Assembly (NCBI GenBank): GCA_024516035.1
Contig: CM044956.1
Coordinates: 28,245,101 to 28,309,100, forward strand
Origin: Bactericera cockerelli
Lineage: Eukaryota; Arthropoda; Insecta; Hemiptera; Triozidae
Reading direction: 5' to 3'
Length of the DNA stretch: 64,000 nt
Shown: positions 1 through 10,503 of the stretch, in pieces
Position numbering within the stretch: position 1 is the stretch's first letter
Layout of the letters: the number at the start of each line of letters is the position of its first letter
Program-made: the position numbers and the translations under genes
Notes under the pieces: model-generated
Told to the model about the DNA's origin: nothing
Database searches by the model: none
What the model saw: the letters and a program-made list of their open reading frames with translations, nothing else

Positions 1-1179
1 ATGAAGTTCTAACGCAAGTTTGACCATTTTTTAACGGAAGCAAAATTTCTACAGGGTGTTCCAAAGATATTAGTGAAAAGATATTACTCTCTCTCTCTCC
101 CCTCCCACTCACTCCAGAACAACTTTCCACTGAAAAGTCAAGACTATGATATCTTGGAACTCAGAAACGAGAACCCAAGTCCTAAAGAACTGTCCAAGGT
201 CAAGTCAGAGATAAAAAGTTGATTCTAGCTAATTATAAAAATAACTACTTCAACATTTCTATACAAGAACCTACCCTATGTATTCTATACGAGTATGTAC
301 GTACATTCTACAGACTTATACATAGATATTTATGTTGGTGCTTTTGATATGTAAGCACATTAAATAATATTCTATATAAAAAATGTATAACTATGCTCAA
401 GAACTCGAAAGAATGTTCTCGCTTGAAAGAATCAAAGTTAGTAGAGTACTATAATACTCGTACTTTCATATTCATTGTCCATGTACAATTGTACACGAAG
501 GTACTACCTATGTACCTACCATGTCTTAAACATGAGTAATGCTTACACATTCACAAAAACGAAATAAATACCCACGTTCCAGACTTTAGTGTCTTAAAAA
601 CATGTATGATATTAGATGCGTAGGATTACATAATGAAATTTGATACTACATAATATATATTATGACACATATATGTGTAATTGTGCATATCTATAATAAT
701 GCCTATGACTCACAGAGGTCCAATCTATCTTGAACTAAATTTGAACTTAGCAATGTATACAAGGACTGTGTTTAGGAACAACAGCGGGAGCGGAGTATCT
801 AGCAGGGTTTCTCGGTTTCAAAATGCGGGGGGAAAAATAAGGCCCGAATTATGAAACAGGATTACCTAGTTAATCTTAGTGAACACTATCCCTTAACTTT
901 CACCTTGACAACAACTGTAGAGGTCATAACTAAGCCGGACTTTGTAGCTGTATGTGTATATCATACTTCTATAACGTAACGGAGCTGTGGCCAGCCTTCC
1001 TGACGCTGCGCGCTGATAAAATCTAAGGGTCGACTTAGATTTACTAACCCCGTTTGATAATACGGCTCTAAGGCCCGTATTTTTGAACGTCCCTAAAACC
1101 ACTCTAGGGACAACAGTCGGGATTTTGAAATTTTTTGGCCAATTAAGTATATAAATTGTGACTTATGAATCTCTCGATT
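1..1179. other. AT-rich intergenic or intronic DNA
   Basis: No gene is recognised. The stretch is AT-rich with short TC-rich and GTAC-rich tracts. Position 50 onward reads ACAGGGTGTTCC, which resembles the CAGGGTG termini of the foldback elements further on and may be a solo end. Near 1071-1095 the sequence GGCCCGTATTTTTGAACG occurs, and its reverse complement lies at about 3768-3786. This suggests ends of a short inverted-repeat transposon family, but no complete copy could be delimited. Confidence 0.4.
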
Positions 1180-1626
1180 CCACTGAGATCATATAATATA
1201 GAGGGAACCTTACCTATCTCGAGTTGAACAAATTTATGCGTCCAACTTTGAACAGCTGATGGTCCCTCTTTCAACAAATCCCGGCTTCTGATTGGTTCAA
1301 TTTATTTGAATTTTTTGTTTACTTCATGTAAAGGCGGACATCTAAACATCTTTAATTTTCACGTCAGATACCAACTCTTATATTACTACATAATAAGTAG
1401 AAAATAAGGGAAGTAAAAGAGGAAGAAAGACAGAAATTACTAATATGTAAGTATGAAAATAGTAAAAATATTATTTCAGAAGAATTAGGTAGTTTAGGTA
1501 CCCACTCTTTCGCGAGAGAAAAATTACTACAAGTCCGGCATTGATTTTGAAATCAGCTGATAGTCCCTTTTGAACGCAAATCTTGATACATCGGGTTCCC
1601 TCTATGTTATATAACCTCAGTGCTCG
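1180..1626. repeat. Short inverted-repeat (MITE-like) element
   Basis: The left arm near 1180-1209 (CACTGAG, ATATAA, ATAGAGGGAACC) recurs as its reverse complement near 1594-1626, with three or four mismatches over about 29 bases. Next to the arms on the inner side, 'cagctgat.gtccc' also recurs in inverted orientation (about 1253-1267 and 1553-1568). The region between has no coding signal. This is a non-autonomous inverted-repeat element of unassigned superfamily. No target duplication was identified, so the outer limits are approximate. Confidence 0.5.
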
Positions 1627-2149
1627 ATGCCGTTTCCGCACAGGCGCAATATTGGGCCCCATTCAAAAGAAGGAAATGCTTTTTCTTCCGAAATCCAAAG
1701 GAGTTGCTTCGATCTACAATAAAAACGTTTTGAGTACAATAAAGAGTTTTTTCTTTTATCAAATATCAAAAGCTTTTGTTTCTATGGAAGTAAAAGGTAT
1801 ATGTACATCACAAAGCTAAAAATAAAGCTTGCAAATATTTTCTTTGCTCACGAGCAATTACAATTTTTCTGTGAATATGGCCCATTTCACACAGAGGGTA
1901 TTTTCACCTCTGTGTGAAAATCATCTGTGTTATTGTTTACATTTTCTAATCTTTTCAAAAATAATTTTTGTCTGGTGATTCTTCTTATTTAATAGTTTTG
2001 AATTTCTTTATCCTTTTTAAGTTTTTAAACAAGTTTTTTCCGAGATGGAAGCCAATTTGAAAATAATTATTACTATTCCGATCTCAGCCTTCTCAGCGAA
2101 AGAAGTACCTACAATTTATATCTCACAGGCACGTTGAATCTTGATATTA
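1627..2149. other. Unassigned AT-rich DNA
   Basis: No recognised element or gene. A local near-perfect inverted repeat, CACACAGAGGT/ACCTCTGTGTG, lies at about 1890-1918 and could form a short hairpin. Confidence 0.4.
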
Positions 2150-2292
2150 GTGTCGATGTCACGTTGAATTCACCAGTTTTCGTTCTGTCGATTATGATAA
2201 GCAACGTCCAGCGAATTCAGGACTCGGATGGGTGACCATTTAAATTTTGGACAATCTTGATGCTAGCTATTCCCGGTCCAACTCAAACTGTG
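2150..2292 (+). repeat. 5S rRNA-derived SINE, long subfamily
   Basis: The sequence aligns by eye to eukaryotic 5S rRNA. It has CACGTTGAATTCACC, then AAGCAACGTC, then CTCGGATGGGTGACC, in the 5S order and at about the 5S spacing. The last block corresponds to the box C part of the 5S internal promoter. It continues into the non-5S body shared with the other copies (GATGCT, TCCCGGTCC). It is diverged and lacks a clear 3' tail. A functional 5S gene is unlikely because the 3' third of 5S is replaced. Confidence 0.65.
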
Positions 2293-2489
2293 CTATCTAT
2301 TGTTCAATAATTGAATTAATTTATTAATAAAGAAAAATGTTAATTCATTGTTTTATCACTATCCAATGTTCTCTTTTCAATGTTCTGCATTTTACTTATT
2401 TTCTACACAGGTATCTACCAAATGTACTCATTATTCATGATTTCCCAAGCCCTTCAAAGACTTTTTATGCTCGACGGTGTCAGGAGTCA

Positions 2490-2565
2490 CAGTGTCCGAG
2501 TGGTCTAGCGCACCAGACTTACATTGAAGTGAGCTGAGTTTGAATTCCGGAGGAATTAGACTTTT
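2490..2565 (+). repeat. tRNA-like SINE head
   Basis: GTGTCCGAGTGGTCTAGCGC resembles a box A, and GAGTTTGAATTCC some 45 bases later resembles a box B. The spacing suits a tRNA-derived RNA polymerase III promoter, most like a Leu or Ser tRNA. A complete cloverleaf was not drawn, so a SINE head or tRNA relic is more likely than a gene. Confidence 0.4.
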
Positions 2566-2738
2566 TTATATCTGTATTTTGGATGTTATGTGGTTCACTA
2601 ATATCTGGTGTGGAAAAATGAGTATTGGTAGAGACGACCACTTGTGACATACGAGAATAAAAAATGAATATGTTACTTGAAATTTCGTCAACCTACCGAC
2701 ATACGTTGTGATATAAAATCACAAATAAACCAGATAGA

Positions 2739-2930
2739 GCCAGCGTTGATGGCGCTGTGAACGCACCGGTTCTCGTGGGACCACCAAAGTTAAGCAACGT
2801 CCAGGTGAAGACTTCGTGATGCTGGCATTTCAACCCAACCCAGGCTGGCTGAAGTTAATGTGGGTAGAAGGTTTGTGAGTTTCCTACGATCGCAGGGTAA
2901 AACCCCCGTCGTAATATGAAAAAAAAAAAC
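2739..2930 (+). repeat. 5S rRNA-derived SINE, short subfamily
   Basis: It starts GCCAGCG, equivalent to 5S position 1, and carries CACCGGTTCTCG and AAGTTAAGCAACGTCCAG. It then jumps to GACTTCGTGATGCTGGC without the TTGGATGGGTGACC block. The body has AACCCAGGCTGG, GGTTTGTGAGTTTCCT and AAAACCCCCGTCG, followed by an A-run. AGATAG occurs just before (2732) and just after (2932), a possible but weak TSD. Confidence 0.75.
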
Positions 2931-3883
2931 GAGATAGGTAAATGCTACCTTTGTCCTAAAATGAGGAGGGTACAGTAAAAATATTTTTTTTTGCAGATAC
3001 TTGATTAAAAGATACATATGTTATAATATTTTTTTTAATATTTAGAATATTATTAATAATGACAAATATTTAACTTTCAATATAATTATTCAACATGTCT
3101 ATTGTAAATTAGTTTGTCCAAACTACTTGTTAGCAAACTTTTTTCTTCATCAGATGTCTTGCTGGTCCTTCAGGTTCTATTAGGCCATTCAAAATTAAGG
3201 ATATCTCTTGAAAGATGTTCGTCTTCCCAAAGTAAATACGTGGATACGTAGGTAGGTATATAAAAAAGGTTTTCTTTCTTTCTTGGCGGTGCAAAATTAG
3301 CGTTTTGTTTGATTCTCGAATATTGCCAGTATAATTATTAAAATTTGTTGAAAAGGCTATATAATTGTTAAATAAATAAAATACAATAATATTAAGGAAG
3401 TAAAATCACTTCCAAAAAATATTATAATGTGTCTTCATGAATTTCAAAAATACCGATGAGAAATCACCGGCAGTTGTAAAGTGCCGATTTCCGACACTTC
3501 AGATTTTCAACAAATTTCATTCATTTTTAGGGTCAGCTGATTGGAAATGCAAAGAAACGTGCTGTTTATGTATATTTATATATACATCTTTCTGGCTGAA
3601 ATGGGAAAATGTTGTGATCGACTGCTTTCTGCTCATGCGCTGAGCAGCGCTCAAGATTTGTGAGAAGCGTTCAAGACTTAAGTTCAAAATAAATTCTGTC
3701 TCTGTGGCTGATATGATTCACTGCGCATGCGTATCCGGACCACTCACACTAAATTTGTTTTAGGGTCGTTCAAAAATACGGGCCTAAGTAGTACAATAAA
3801 ACTGCAGTATTCACTGGAAAAACTTGGGCCCCTTCTGAAACTTTTAGGGATTCTTATGGGTTCAAATGCGTATTAGCGTTATA
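2931..3883. other. Unassigned AT-rich DNA
   Basis: No gene or complete element was recognised. TAGGGTCGTTCAAAAATACG near 3763 is an inverted match to the sequence near 1071-1095, suggesting an end of an inverted-repeat transposon. Confidence 0.35.
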
Positions 3884-4771
3884 CAGGGTGAGCATAAAGT
3901 CTCACCCCACCCCCCGTATCTCGAGAATGGCTGAAAATACAAGAAAACGCAAAAACCCGTATCTCTTATTTTTTAGGGGGATTAGATTTCAGCCAAAAAA
4001 AATTTGCCTACACGGCCCCCCCCAGTCAGGCTGGGCATGGTCCAAATTTAAAATCTTAAATAGAATGGTATGTCTTGTGGCATATTGTTTTAAAGGCCTC
4101 ATAAATAGAAGTTCATTACAACAAATTTTAGTGAGCTACAACTTACCGTTCTTGAGATACAGGGTCGAACGTCCTGCGTGATATCCATATATTTTGACCT
4201 ATAACTCGTTAACCGTAAATTATAGAAAAATGAAATTTGTTGATAATAACTCCTTATGACAAGCACTTTCGAAAAAATTATAACTCAACATACTCTGTTG
4301 ATATTAGTTTCTGGTCGGTTTCGTCAGCCACCCGGACGAAAAGTCCGAAAAAATTTAACGAAAAAACAAACCCAGTTTTAACTTGTTCGAAAGTTCTTGC
4401 GATAAGGAGTTATTATCAACAAATTTCATTTTTCTGGAATTTACGGTCAACGAGTTATAGGTCAAAATATATGGATATTACGCAGGACGTCCGACCCTGT
4501 ATCTCGAGAACGGTAAGTTGTAGCTCACTGAAATTTGTTGTAATGAATTTCTCTCTATGAGACCTTTAAAACAATATGCTACAAGACATACCATTCTATT
4601 TAATATTTTAAAGTGGGTCCATGCCCAGCCTGACTGGGGCCGTGTAGGCAAATTTTTTTTGGCTGAAATCTAATCCCCCTAAAAATTAAGGAATACGGGT
4701 TTTTGTGTTTTCTTGTATTTTCAGCCATTCTCGAGATACGGGGGGTGGGGTGAGACTTTATGCTCACCCTG
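3884..4771. mobile_element. Foldback element, TA-flanked (family FB1)
   Basis: The 888-bp element starts CAGGGTGAGCATAAAGTCTC and ends with the reverse complement. TA flanks both ends (3882-3883, 4772-4773). The arms are about 390 bases each (3884-4278 and 4388-4771) and match with scattered differences along their whole length. About 110 bases of non-palindromic centre separate them. It has no transposase. The TA duplication fits Tc1/mariner-type insertion, so this is a non-autonomous foldback. Open frames inside are fortuitous. Confidence 0.85.
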
Positions 4772-4782
4772 TATATAGTATA

Positions 4783-5223
4783 CAGGGTGGTCCAGAAAGT
4801 TTGCACCAAAATGATAGGGGTAGTAAAAGAGACCATTTCCAACAAAAATATTCCTGGACATTTTCCTTTATTTTTTGTCGTTTTCAAAATGGCGGCCAAA
4901 ACGTGTGTTTTTCAAATATGTCCGTTCAGAACGTTGACAGCCTAAATGAGCATGATCATTAAAACATTGAACGGGTTAGTTTAACTTATTTTAATTAAAA
5001 TTTTATTTTCAATTCAAAAATGCAATCCGTTTTTTTCTAGGTGGTACAGAAAAAAATAAAAAAATCAAAAGCCAACCAAAGTCGGAATATTTGAAAAACA
5101 CACGTTTTGGCCGCCATTTTGAAAACGACAAAAAATAAAGGAAAATGTCCGGGAATATTTTTGTTGGAAATGGTCTCTTTTATTACCCCTATCATTTTGG
5201 TGCAAACTTTCTGGACCACCCTG
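4783..5223. mobile_element. Foldback element, TA-flanked (family FB2)
   Basis: The 441-bp element starts CAGGGTGGTCCAGAAAGTTT, ends with its reverse complement and is flanked by TA on both sides. The arms of about 140 bases (4783-4922 and 5084-5223) differ at only a few positions, so the copy is young or its arms are homogenised. The central ~160 bases are unique. It lies 11 bp from FB1 and shares only the first eight terminal bases with it, so they are distinct families that may use related transposases. Confidence 0.85.
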
Positions 5224-5239
5224 TATTTATAATTATATT

Positions 5240-5505
5240 TTATTAAATTTTGATTAAATCCTGAAATTCAAGAAAATCCGAAATTTTGGACAAAAAAGTT
5301 GCCGATACAGAATATTTTGAGAATCTAGAATATACGAAAAACGGTATTCTACAAAAAGAAATTTGAAGAGAAGCGGTTGACAATTTCTGTAAATACAAGT
5401 GATTTAGTAAAACATCTCTGATTCTAGTGATAATGAAAGTTGAATTCTTTTATTACGATTCATGAGGAAGTAATGTGTCCATAATAGGCAGTGTGAAATG
5501 ATATT
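5240..5505 (+). repeat. R1 dispersed repeat, 3' part
   Basis: It matches the right half of the fullest copy at 42800-43545: 'aagaaaatccg.aattttggac', 'gccgatacagaat', 'aacggt.ttctac', and the terminal block 'gaggaagtaatgtgtccat', 'ggcagtgt'. It is diverged and truncated on the left. Confidence 0.65.
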
Positions 5506-5849
5506 TTGTAGTGTGATCACAGGAATCATAGGATTGAGTCATCCAACACATCATGTGGCTATATCTGTCATGACGGACCATTCAGAGCTCTTAGAATAAA
5601 AGTCTGCGGTTCACTGGACTCACCACACACCGCATCACAAACTGAGGGTCGCAGGTTTGACCCAGCTATGGACAACAGTAACACTACTTCCTGTGAGACA
5701 ACAAATCTGGACTTAGATAATATTAATTCCGGTTATTATCTAAGGATTCTAAGCGTTAAGTCTTATTCGGCTGGTCATCTAGTGGGTACCTACCTACCTA
5801 CTATAGGAACATTTCTAATTTTAATGGGCTCGACCATCTACAATGCTTC
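5506..5849. other. Unassigned DNA with weak tRNA-like stretch
   Basis: No gene was recognised. About 5600-5670 contains GGTTCACTGGACTC and, some 35 bases later, GCAGGTTTGACCC. These could be degenerate box A and box B of a tRNA-derived SINE. A short inverted repeat at about 5715-5750 ('gataatatta'/'ttattatc') lies just after. Confidence 0.3.
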
Positions 5850-6035
5850 TCCTATATGTGAACAAAATTTTGTTGAAATCCGTTTAGTAATTTCTGAGGT
5901 TTGCGCGGTACAAGATATGTTTTTAACCGACAGACAGACGCAAAACCAAAGCTCAGGAGGTTATGAAACATCCAGAAATATGAAAAAATTGAAATCGGAG
6001 GAAAAAAATTTTCGGAAGTAAAAAAATTATTCTCA
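5850..6035 (-). repeat. R1 dispersed repeat, 5' part, inverted
   Basis: The reverse complement matches the left half of R1, including the CTGTCTGT tract, 'cataacctcctgagc..tggttt' and the 'cttccg' end. An open frame here arises from the CTGT repeat and is not a gene. Confidence 0.6.
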
Positions 6036-6519
6036 TTATACTCGTAAGTAATAATGGTATAAAATACGGAGTAGTCGGTATTTTGCGGTTTTACTGCTTG
6101 ACACAAGTCAAGCAGTTTTGTTAGTCTCATTTTTTGTTGTAAAATAAAAGTCAATGTTTGGATTCGAACCATGGTTCTTGGATTACTCCGCATTACTGCT
6201 GACATCATTTATTATTAAACATTTTGAATCAAGTTTTATTTACAAATAACATAGAATATATACATACATAGAAATTAAAATTAACAAAACAAAACTTGAT
6301 CAAGGGCGGTGCTAATGCCAACGGCATTCTCTTCCGATTTATGTATGGGCGCATTATTTCATTATTTAAAACTTCAGATAAGTGTTTATACCTACCTAGA
6401 TCTAGATAGCCTTCTACCTAGTGAAATGTTCCCCATACCTATTAGTCATTCCCGACGTCAGTGTCAATCTCTGATTACCTTCTCCAACTTTCTTTAAATT
6501 ACGCTATTTCTCACATTTC
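6036..6519. other. Unassigned DNA
   Basis: No gene was recognised. GGATTCGAACCATGG at about 6160-6174 resembles an inverted box B of a tRNA-derived promoter. No convincing box A was found. Confidence 0.3.
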
Positions 6520-6700
6520 ATGTATACTTCCTCGTGATTGCTTCACATTGTATAAACTTGGCAATTTTGAGATTTTGTTCTAAAACACTTGTATCTCCAA
6601 AACCGTTTGACCGATTTTCTTCAAATTTGTTTTGTATGGTAGAAAACCATTTTTTAAATTATGCATCGGCAAGTCGTAGACCCGATTTTTAATATTAGCA
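6520..6700 (-). repeat. R1 dispersed repeat, 3' part, inverted
   Basis: The reverse complement of the R1 right half: 'cttcctcgtgattg', 'cacttgtatctccaaaaccg', 'accgattttcttcaaatttg', 'atggtagaaaaccat', 'tcggcaagtcgt'. Confidence 0.65.
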
Positions 6701-7104
6701 TTTTCGGAAGTAATATTCATTAACAACGCTTGGTAGGCAGAAAATGAAATAGAAACCTCCACTAAGACAAATACATAGCTATTTGTCTTGGTGGAGGTGG
6801 CAAGTTCACTTTTAATAGTTGCGTCCTTGTGCGTTCAAGCACCAAAGTTACACCTCTAAAATGCTAATGTAAATCTCGAGTGCTACAGATTCTAGTGTTG
6901 GGTTTACATTGAATAATAAAACTGGAAAATCATACCTTACAGACATTATAACAACCTATGAGTTGAGGTCACCAAGAGAAAGAAGTGTTTCCCAAACGAT
7001 GTTTCAAATAATTTATTTTGACCACCTTTCCTCAAACGCTATAAATACGTGCATTATAATTATCTATTATTAAAGAAGAAAAAATTACCAACAATATTAA
7101 AAAT
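6701..7104. other. Unassigned DNA with a CACCTCCAC palindrome
   Basis: No gene was recognised. At about 6755-6795 'gaaacctccactaagacaaat' is followed by its near-complement 'atttgtcttggtggagg', a hairpin of about 16 bp. Its role is unknown. Confidence 0.35.
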
Positions 7105-7450
7105 ACACTGCCAGTTGGCATGGACACAATACTTCTTCTTGATTGGTTCACATTGTATACACTTGGCAATTTTAAGATTTTATATTAAATCACTTGTATC
7201 TAGAAAACTATCAAACCGATATTCTTCAAATTTGTTTTATATGATAGAACACCGTTTTTCCTACATTCTAAATCCCACAAAAAATCTGTATCGGCAAACA
7301 GAACGAACACAAACAAGCCTGACCGCAAACTTTTCACTTACAGGCTTATAATTATATCTCGTGAACGGTACACCCAATTTTGATTAAATTTTGTATGAAT
7401 ATGCGTATTCGCGTTTTACATAGTGAATTACAATAAATTTTGATTGAGCT
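7105..7450. repeat. Rearranged R1 copy
   Basis: The left part (7105-7300) is an inverted R1 3' part beginning CACTGCC and containing 'ggacacaatacttc'. The right part (7365-7440) is R1 internal sequence in the forward direction ('tctcgtgaacggtacaccca'). The two halves have opposite orientation, so the locus was rearranged or is a junction of two insertions. Confidence 0.55.
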
Positions 7451-8169
7451 TATAATAATATTCTGTAGCGAGGAAAGACTACGATCAGTCCCTACTGCAA
7501 GCGAAACTTTCCAGAGACTTCGTAACTTTGGAGACTTGTAAGAGCGGCAAAATAGGATAAATCAAAAGAATGATCCAAGATACTCATTTTTTAAAGGTTC
7601 GTTCATTACCGTTCTCAAAAATATATGGTTCCATTTAAATTTCTGGAGTTGACCTGAATCAAACCTAGAAGGGCACCCTTGAAAAAATGTTCGAGTTCAC
7701 CAAAAGTTTTCCCCTTGTTCAGGAAGAAAAATATTTTTTCTGTTGAATCAATAGTTTCCGAGTAATTGCGCTGGTTCGTTTGAGACACCCTGGATAATAT
7801 AGAGCTATAGTTTTATTTTAGAGTTAAGATGGTGCTGCATTAGGTTTCACCCTGTAAGCTTGATCATTACTCCACTCTACTACCTATACTGTGTGTTCAG
7901 AACTTTATGGCTTGGCTGTCTATAACCAGATTGGTGTGAAAGGTCTTGAACCTCTTCAGTCCGTATGAGTCTCGTGATGGCTTGGACTTGGACACATGGA
8001 CATGTGAAAGTCTTTCACTTGGTAGAACAACCGAATGGAACCGCTTAAGAGCTCTGAGAGTTGGGCTCATCAACTTAGATGATCAATTATTAGAGATAGT
8101 TGAGACAAAGAAAATGCATTCGATATTTATGAGATAGTTTTAAGATCTTAGTAGCAGTTTTATAGTATA
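7451..8169. other. Unassigned DNA left of the Helitron
   Basis: No gene was recognised. 'gagacaccctgg' near 7783 and 'caccctgtaag' near 7849 resemble solo ends of CAGGGTG-type elements. The base at 8169 (A) is the expected T on the Helitron strand next to its CTAG end. Confidence 0.35.
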
Positions 8170-8491
8170 CTAGCGGGCTACGCCCGCTTCGCGTGGCCAA
8201 GGCATGGCCACATTTTACTTAAGGCATGGCCACCGCCGCTGCATAAGTTTTATGGTTATTTGAAGCACTTATACCATCTGGCTGTAACACAATGAGGGAC
8301 TTGGCAGACCTTACTCTTGAAAAAGCAACATAGAGCTGACCGTGAGAGAAGCAATCGTTCTAAGGTCAATTCCAGCTAGCTCAAGAGTTTGCCCCTGTGC
8401 CTTATTTATCGTCATGGCAAAACATAGTTTACTGGGGAATTGAACTCTTTTGAAATTAAAGTGGTAGTCGGAAATCACATTAGAACCCAAG

Positions 8492-8682
8492 AGAGAGATG
8501 GGAGGGTACTACAACGAAATCAGTAGGTGCCCTACAGCGCCGCACTTGAAGTAATGATATTTTTCGGTTCCAAGTGCGGTTAGCTTTTAGAGAAGGTGGG
8601 TTTTTAGTGGGTAGAAATCCCACACCCCAGGCAGGATCTGGGTGTCTTTGAAAGAATTTTTCCTGCCTTCCATTAAAAAAAA
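8492..8682 (+). mobile_element. SINE-like insertion with 10-bp TSD
   Basis: AGAACCCAAG occurs at 8482-8491 and again at 8683-8692. The 191 bases between interrupt the helicase frame and end in an A-run, so this is target-primed retroposition. The 3' part ('agtgggtagaaatccc', 'atttttcctgcc.tccatta') resembles the element at 55611-55748, so it is a small family. No clear polymerase III boxes were seen, so it may be a 5'-truncated LINE end instead of a SINE. Confidence 0.75.
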
Positions 8683-8714
8683 AGAACCCAAGTGCATAGT
8701 TGCTAATGAACAGA

Positions 8715-8880
8715 TTAAATGAGCACACAAATAGCTCAGTGGTTAAGCACTCGCTTACGATGCGGAAGGTCCCGGGTTCGAACCCCGCGCCGACAAAAAT
8801 AATCCTGTGTACATATACCGTTTCACCTGCACCAGCCCCTGTGAATATAACTGCTTCGATAATGTTTTTTTTTTTAAGGA
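8715..8880 (+). mobile_element. tRNA-derived SINE or tRNA pseudogene inside the Helitron
   Basis: TAGCTCAGTGGTTAAGC (box A) and GGGTTCGAACCCCG (box B and T arm) are near-perfect tRNA promoter elements. A weak anticodon arm with loop TTACGAT between them reads as anticodon ACG (Arg-like). It ends at a T-run near 8865-8875, where helicase sequence resumes. A related inverted copy lies at 60663-60745, which favours a SINE family over a lone tRNA gene. The acceptor stem does not pair well. Confidence 0.65.
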
Positions 8881-10503
8881 TGTAATTTGAAGCCGCGTGC
8901 CGTTACACAATTTCGGGGGTCTCAGATTTCTTAGTAATATTATTGGTGCTCCAACCTTAAGGCATAGCCGATGGGGTGGCAAGCCAGGAGGATTTAGTGT
9001 ATTAAGAAATTCGGTTGGGTAATGGATGGCTTCTTCCTCTTCCACAACAGTGTCTACGGATTCGTAAGTTGATAGTTCAGAAGGCATTCTTTTTAATAAG
9101 TCATTATTAATTTCCAGAGCATTATCATTCTTTGGTGTTAGCATGGCCCTTATTCTTTAGCCACACAGGGACAACAACACTTGGTTCATCTAGATTGGGG
9201 TAGATAGTGTCTAGGAAGGTGTTGTAATCGACTAATAACTGACAGTGTTCGGTAGGAATTACAATTTTTTCATTTTGTTCAGGTAACTGTCCATCACCTA
9301 TCCGAAGCAAAAGCTTCAAAAAAACATCTGCATTTTGATCAACGTGAAGTTGTACACGCATATTCAACTTTAAAGAAAGAACAGTTATCTGTGGCCACAA
9401 AATGGATGATTTTAAACATGCCTTCACTTCGTCAGCTCTTGTTCCACGTGGAACAACGGGTAAAGTTTGTCTAAAATCTCCAGACAGTAGCACAGTTTTA
9501 CCACCCATAAGATTTTTAACACCACGAATGTCTTGTATTAGAGTACGGTCCAGTGTCTCTAAGCCAGTTTTATGAGTCATTGTACATTCATCATATACGA
9601 TCAACTTGAAATCCCTGAGGACTTTGGCCATATCACTTTGCTTTCCAATAATACAGCTTGGTGTATCTACTGAATTTAAATTGAGCGGCAATTTCAAAGC
9701 AGAATGAGCAGTGCGGCCTCCTTCTATCAGTGTGGCGGACGATGCAACAGCAATGGCAATATTTCCATCTTTGCGTATTGTAGCTAACAAAAGGTTTATT
9801 AAGAATGTTTTTCCAGTTCCACCTGGAGCATCTAGGAAGAACAAATTATTACCTACAGAATCAAGAGATGAAGTGACGCTCTGAAGTACAGTTTCATACA
9901 CGTATCTCTGTTCACTATTGAGTAATGGCACTTTTTCAGAGACGAAAGACCTCATTTGAAACGTGTTGTATGAAATTTCTGCCAAATAAGTTCTGTTGGT
10001 AATAATGTTCACATTGCTTGCGCATCATCAAGTAACAAACCCATGGCTAGGCAAGCAGCATGGAACGTAGGGTATTCAATGCCGCCTACCATTTTGAGGC
10101 TTCTGAATGAAGTAGGTCCTCGCACTTTATGTAGAAGTAATCGTAGGTAGAAACATTCTGAGTCATTCGGATGTACGGTATAAATTTTACCAAGAACCTG
10201 GTCTTTTTTTACACCCGGATGTCCTGGAACAATTGATCTTTTTTTCCTTCTTTGGAACATGTTGTTTTTCCACACATAAAATACTGGTACTTCATTATAA
10301 AAAAGAGTCTTTGCAAATTCATCTTGGTTGCATAGTTGGAAAAACGCCATTAATGTTGTTTTAGGAGGGTTGTCAATTCTCTGTTGGACATTTTCGGTTG
10401 TAAAAACTACCCTTTGTCCATTTTCAAAGTGTACGGCCAAATGTATGACAGGAGAGTCTCTTTCATGAGTCGAAAAACATAGTATTCGCCATCCAGCTTG
10501 ACC

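Larger units (their letters stand above)
8219..10503 (-). pseudogene. Helitron Rep/helicase remnant (Pif1-like), broken
   Basis: On the minus strand a segment ending at 10009 carries the post-Rep region (SPVIHLAVHFENGQR, PPKTTLMAFF, VHPNDSECFYLRLLLHKVRG, YPTFHAACLAMGLL). The next segment (10012 to about 9140) has Pif1/SF1 helicase motifs: Walker A GGTGKT, Walker B VYDECT, GDFRQTLPVV and LKLNMR. A 1-nt shift near 9145 leads into LTPKNDNALEINNDLL and GAPIILLRNLRPPKLCNGTR (to about 8890). Two insertions follow. After them come FAMTINKAQGQTLELAGIDL and, after another 1-nt shift near 8358, DCFSHGQLYVAFSRVRSAKS, with the stop at 8219. The family protein both nicks and unwinds DNA during rolling-circle transposition. 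Here the nickase is absent and the join at 10009-10012 also lacks sequence, so it is dead. Confidence 0.9.

Noticed and set aside
2150..2292. Functional 5S rRNA gene
   Set aside because: Only the first two thirds of 5S is recognisable, with many changes, and the remainder is SINE body shared with other copies.
8725..8793. Functional tRNA-Arg gene
   Set aside because: Promoter boxes and the T arm are good but the acceptor stem does not close and similar sequence recurs at 60663, so a SINE is preferred.
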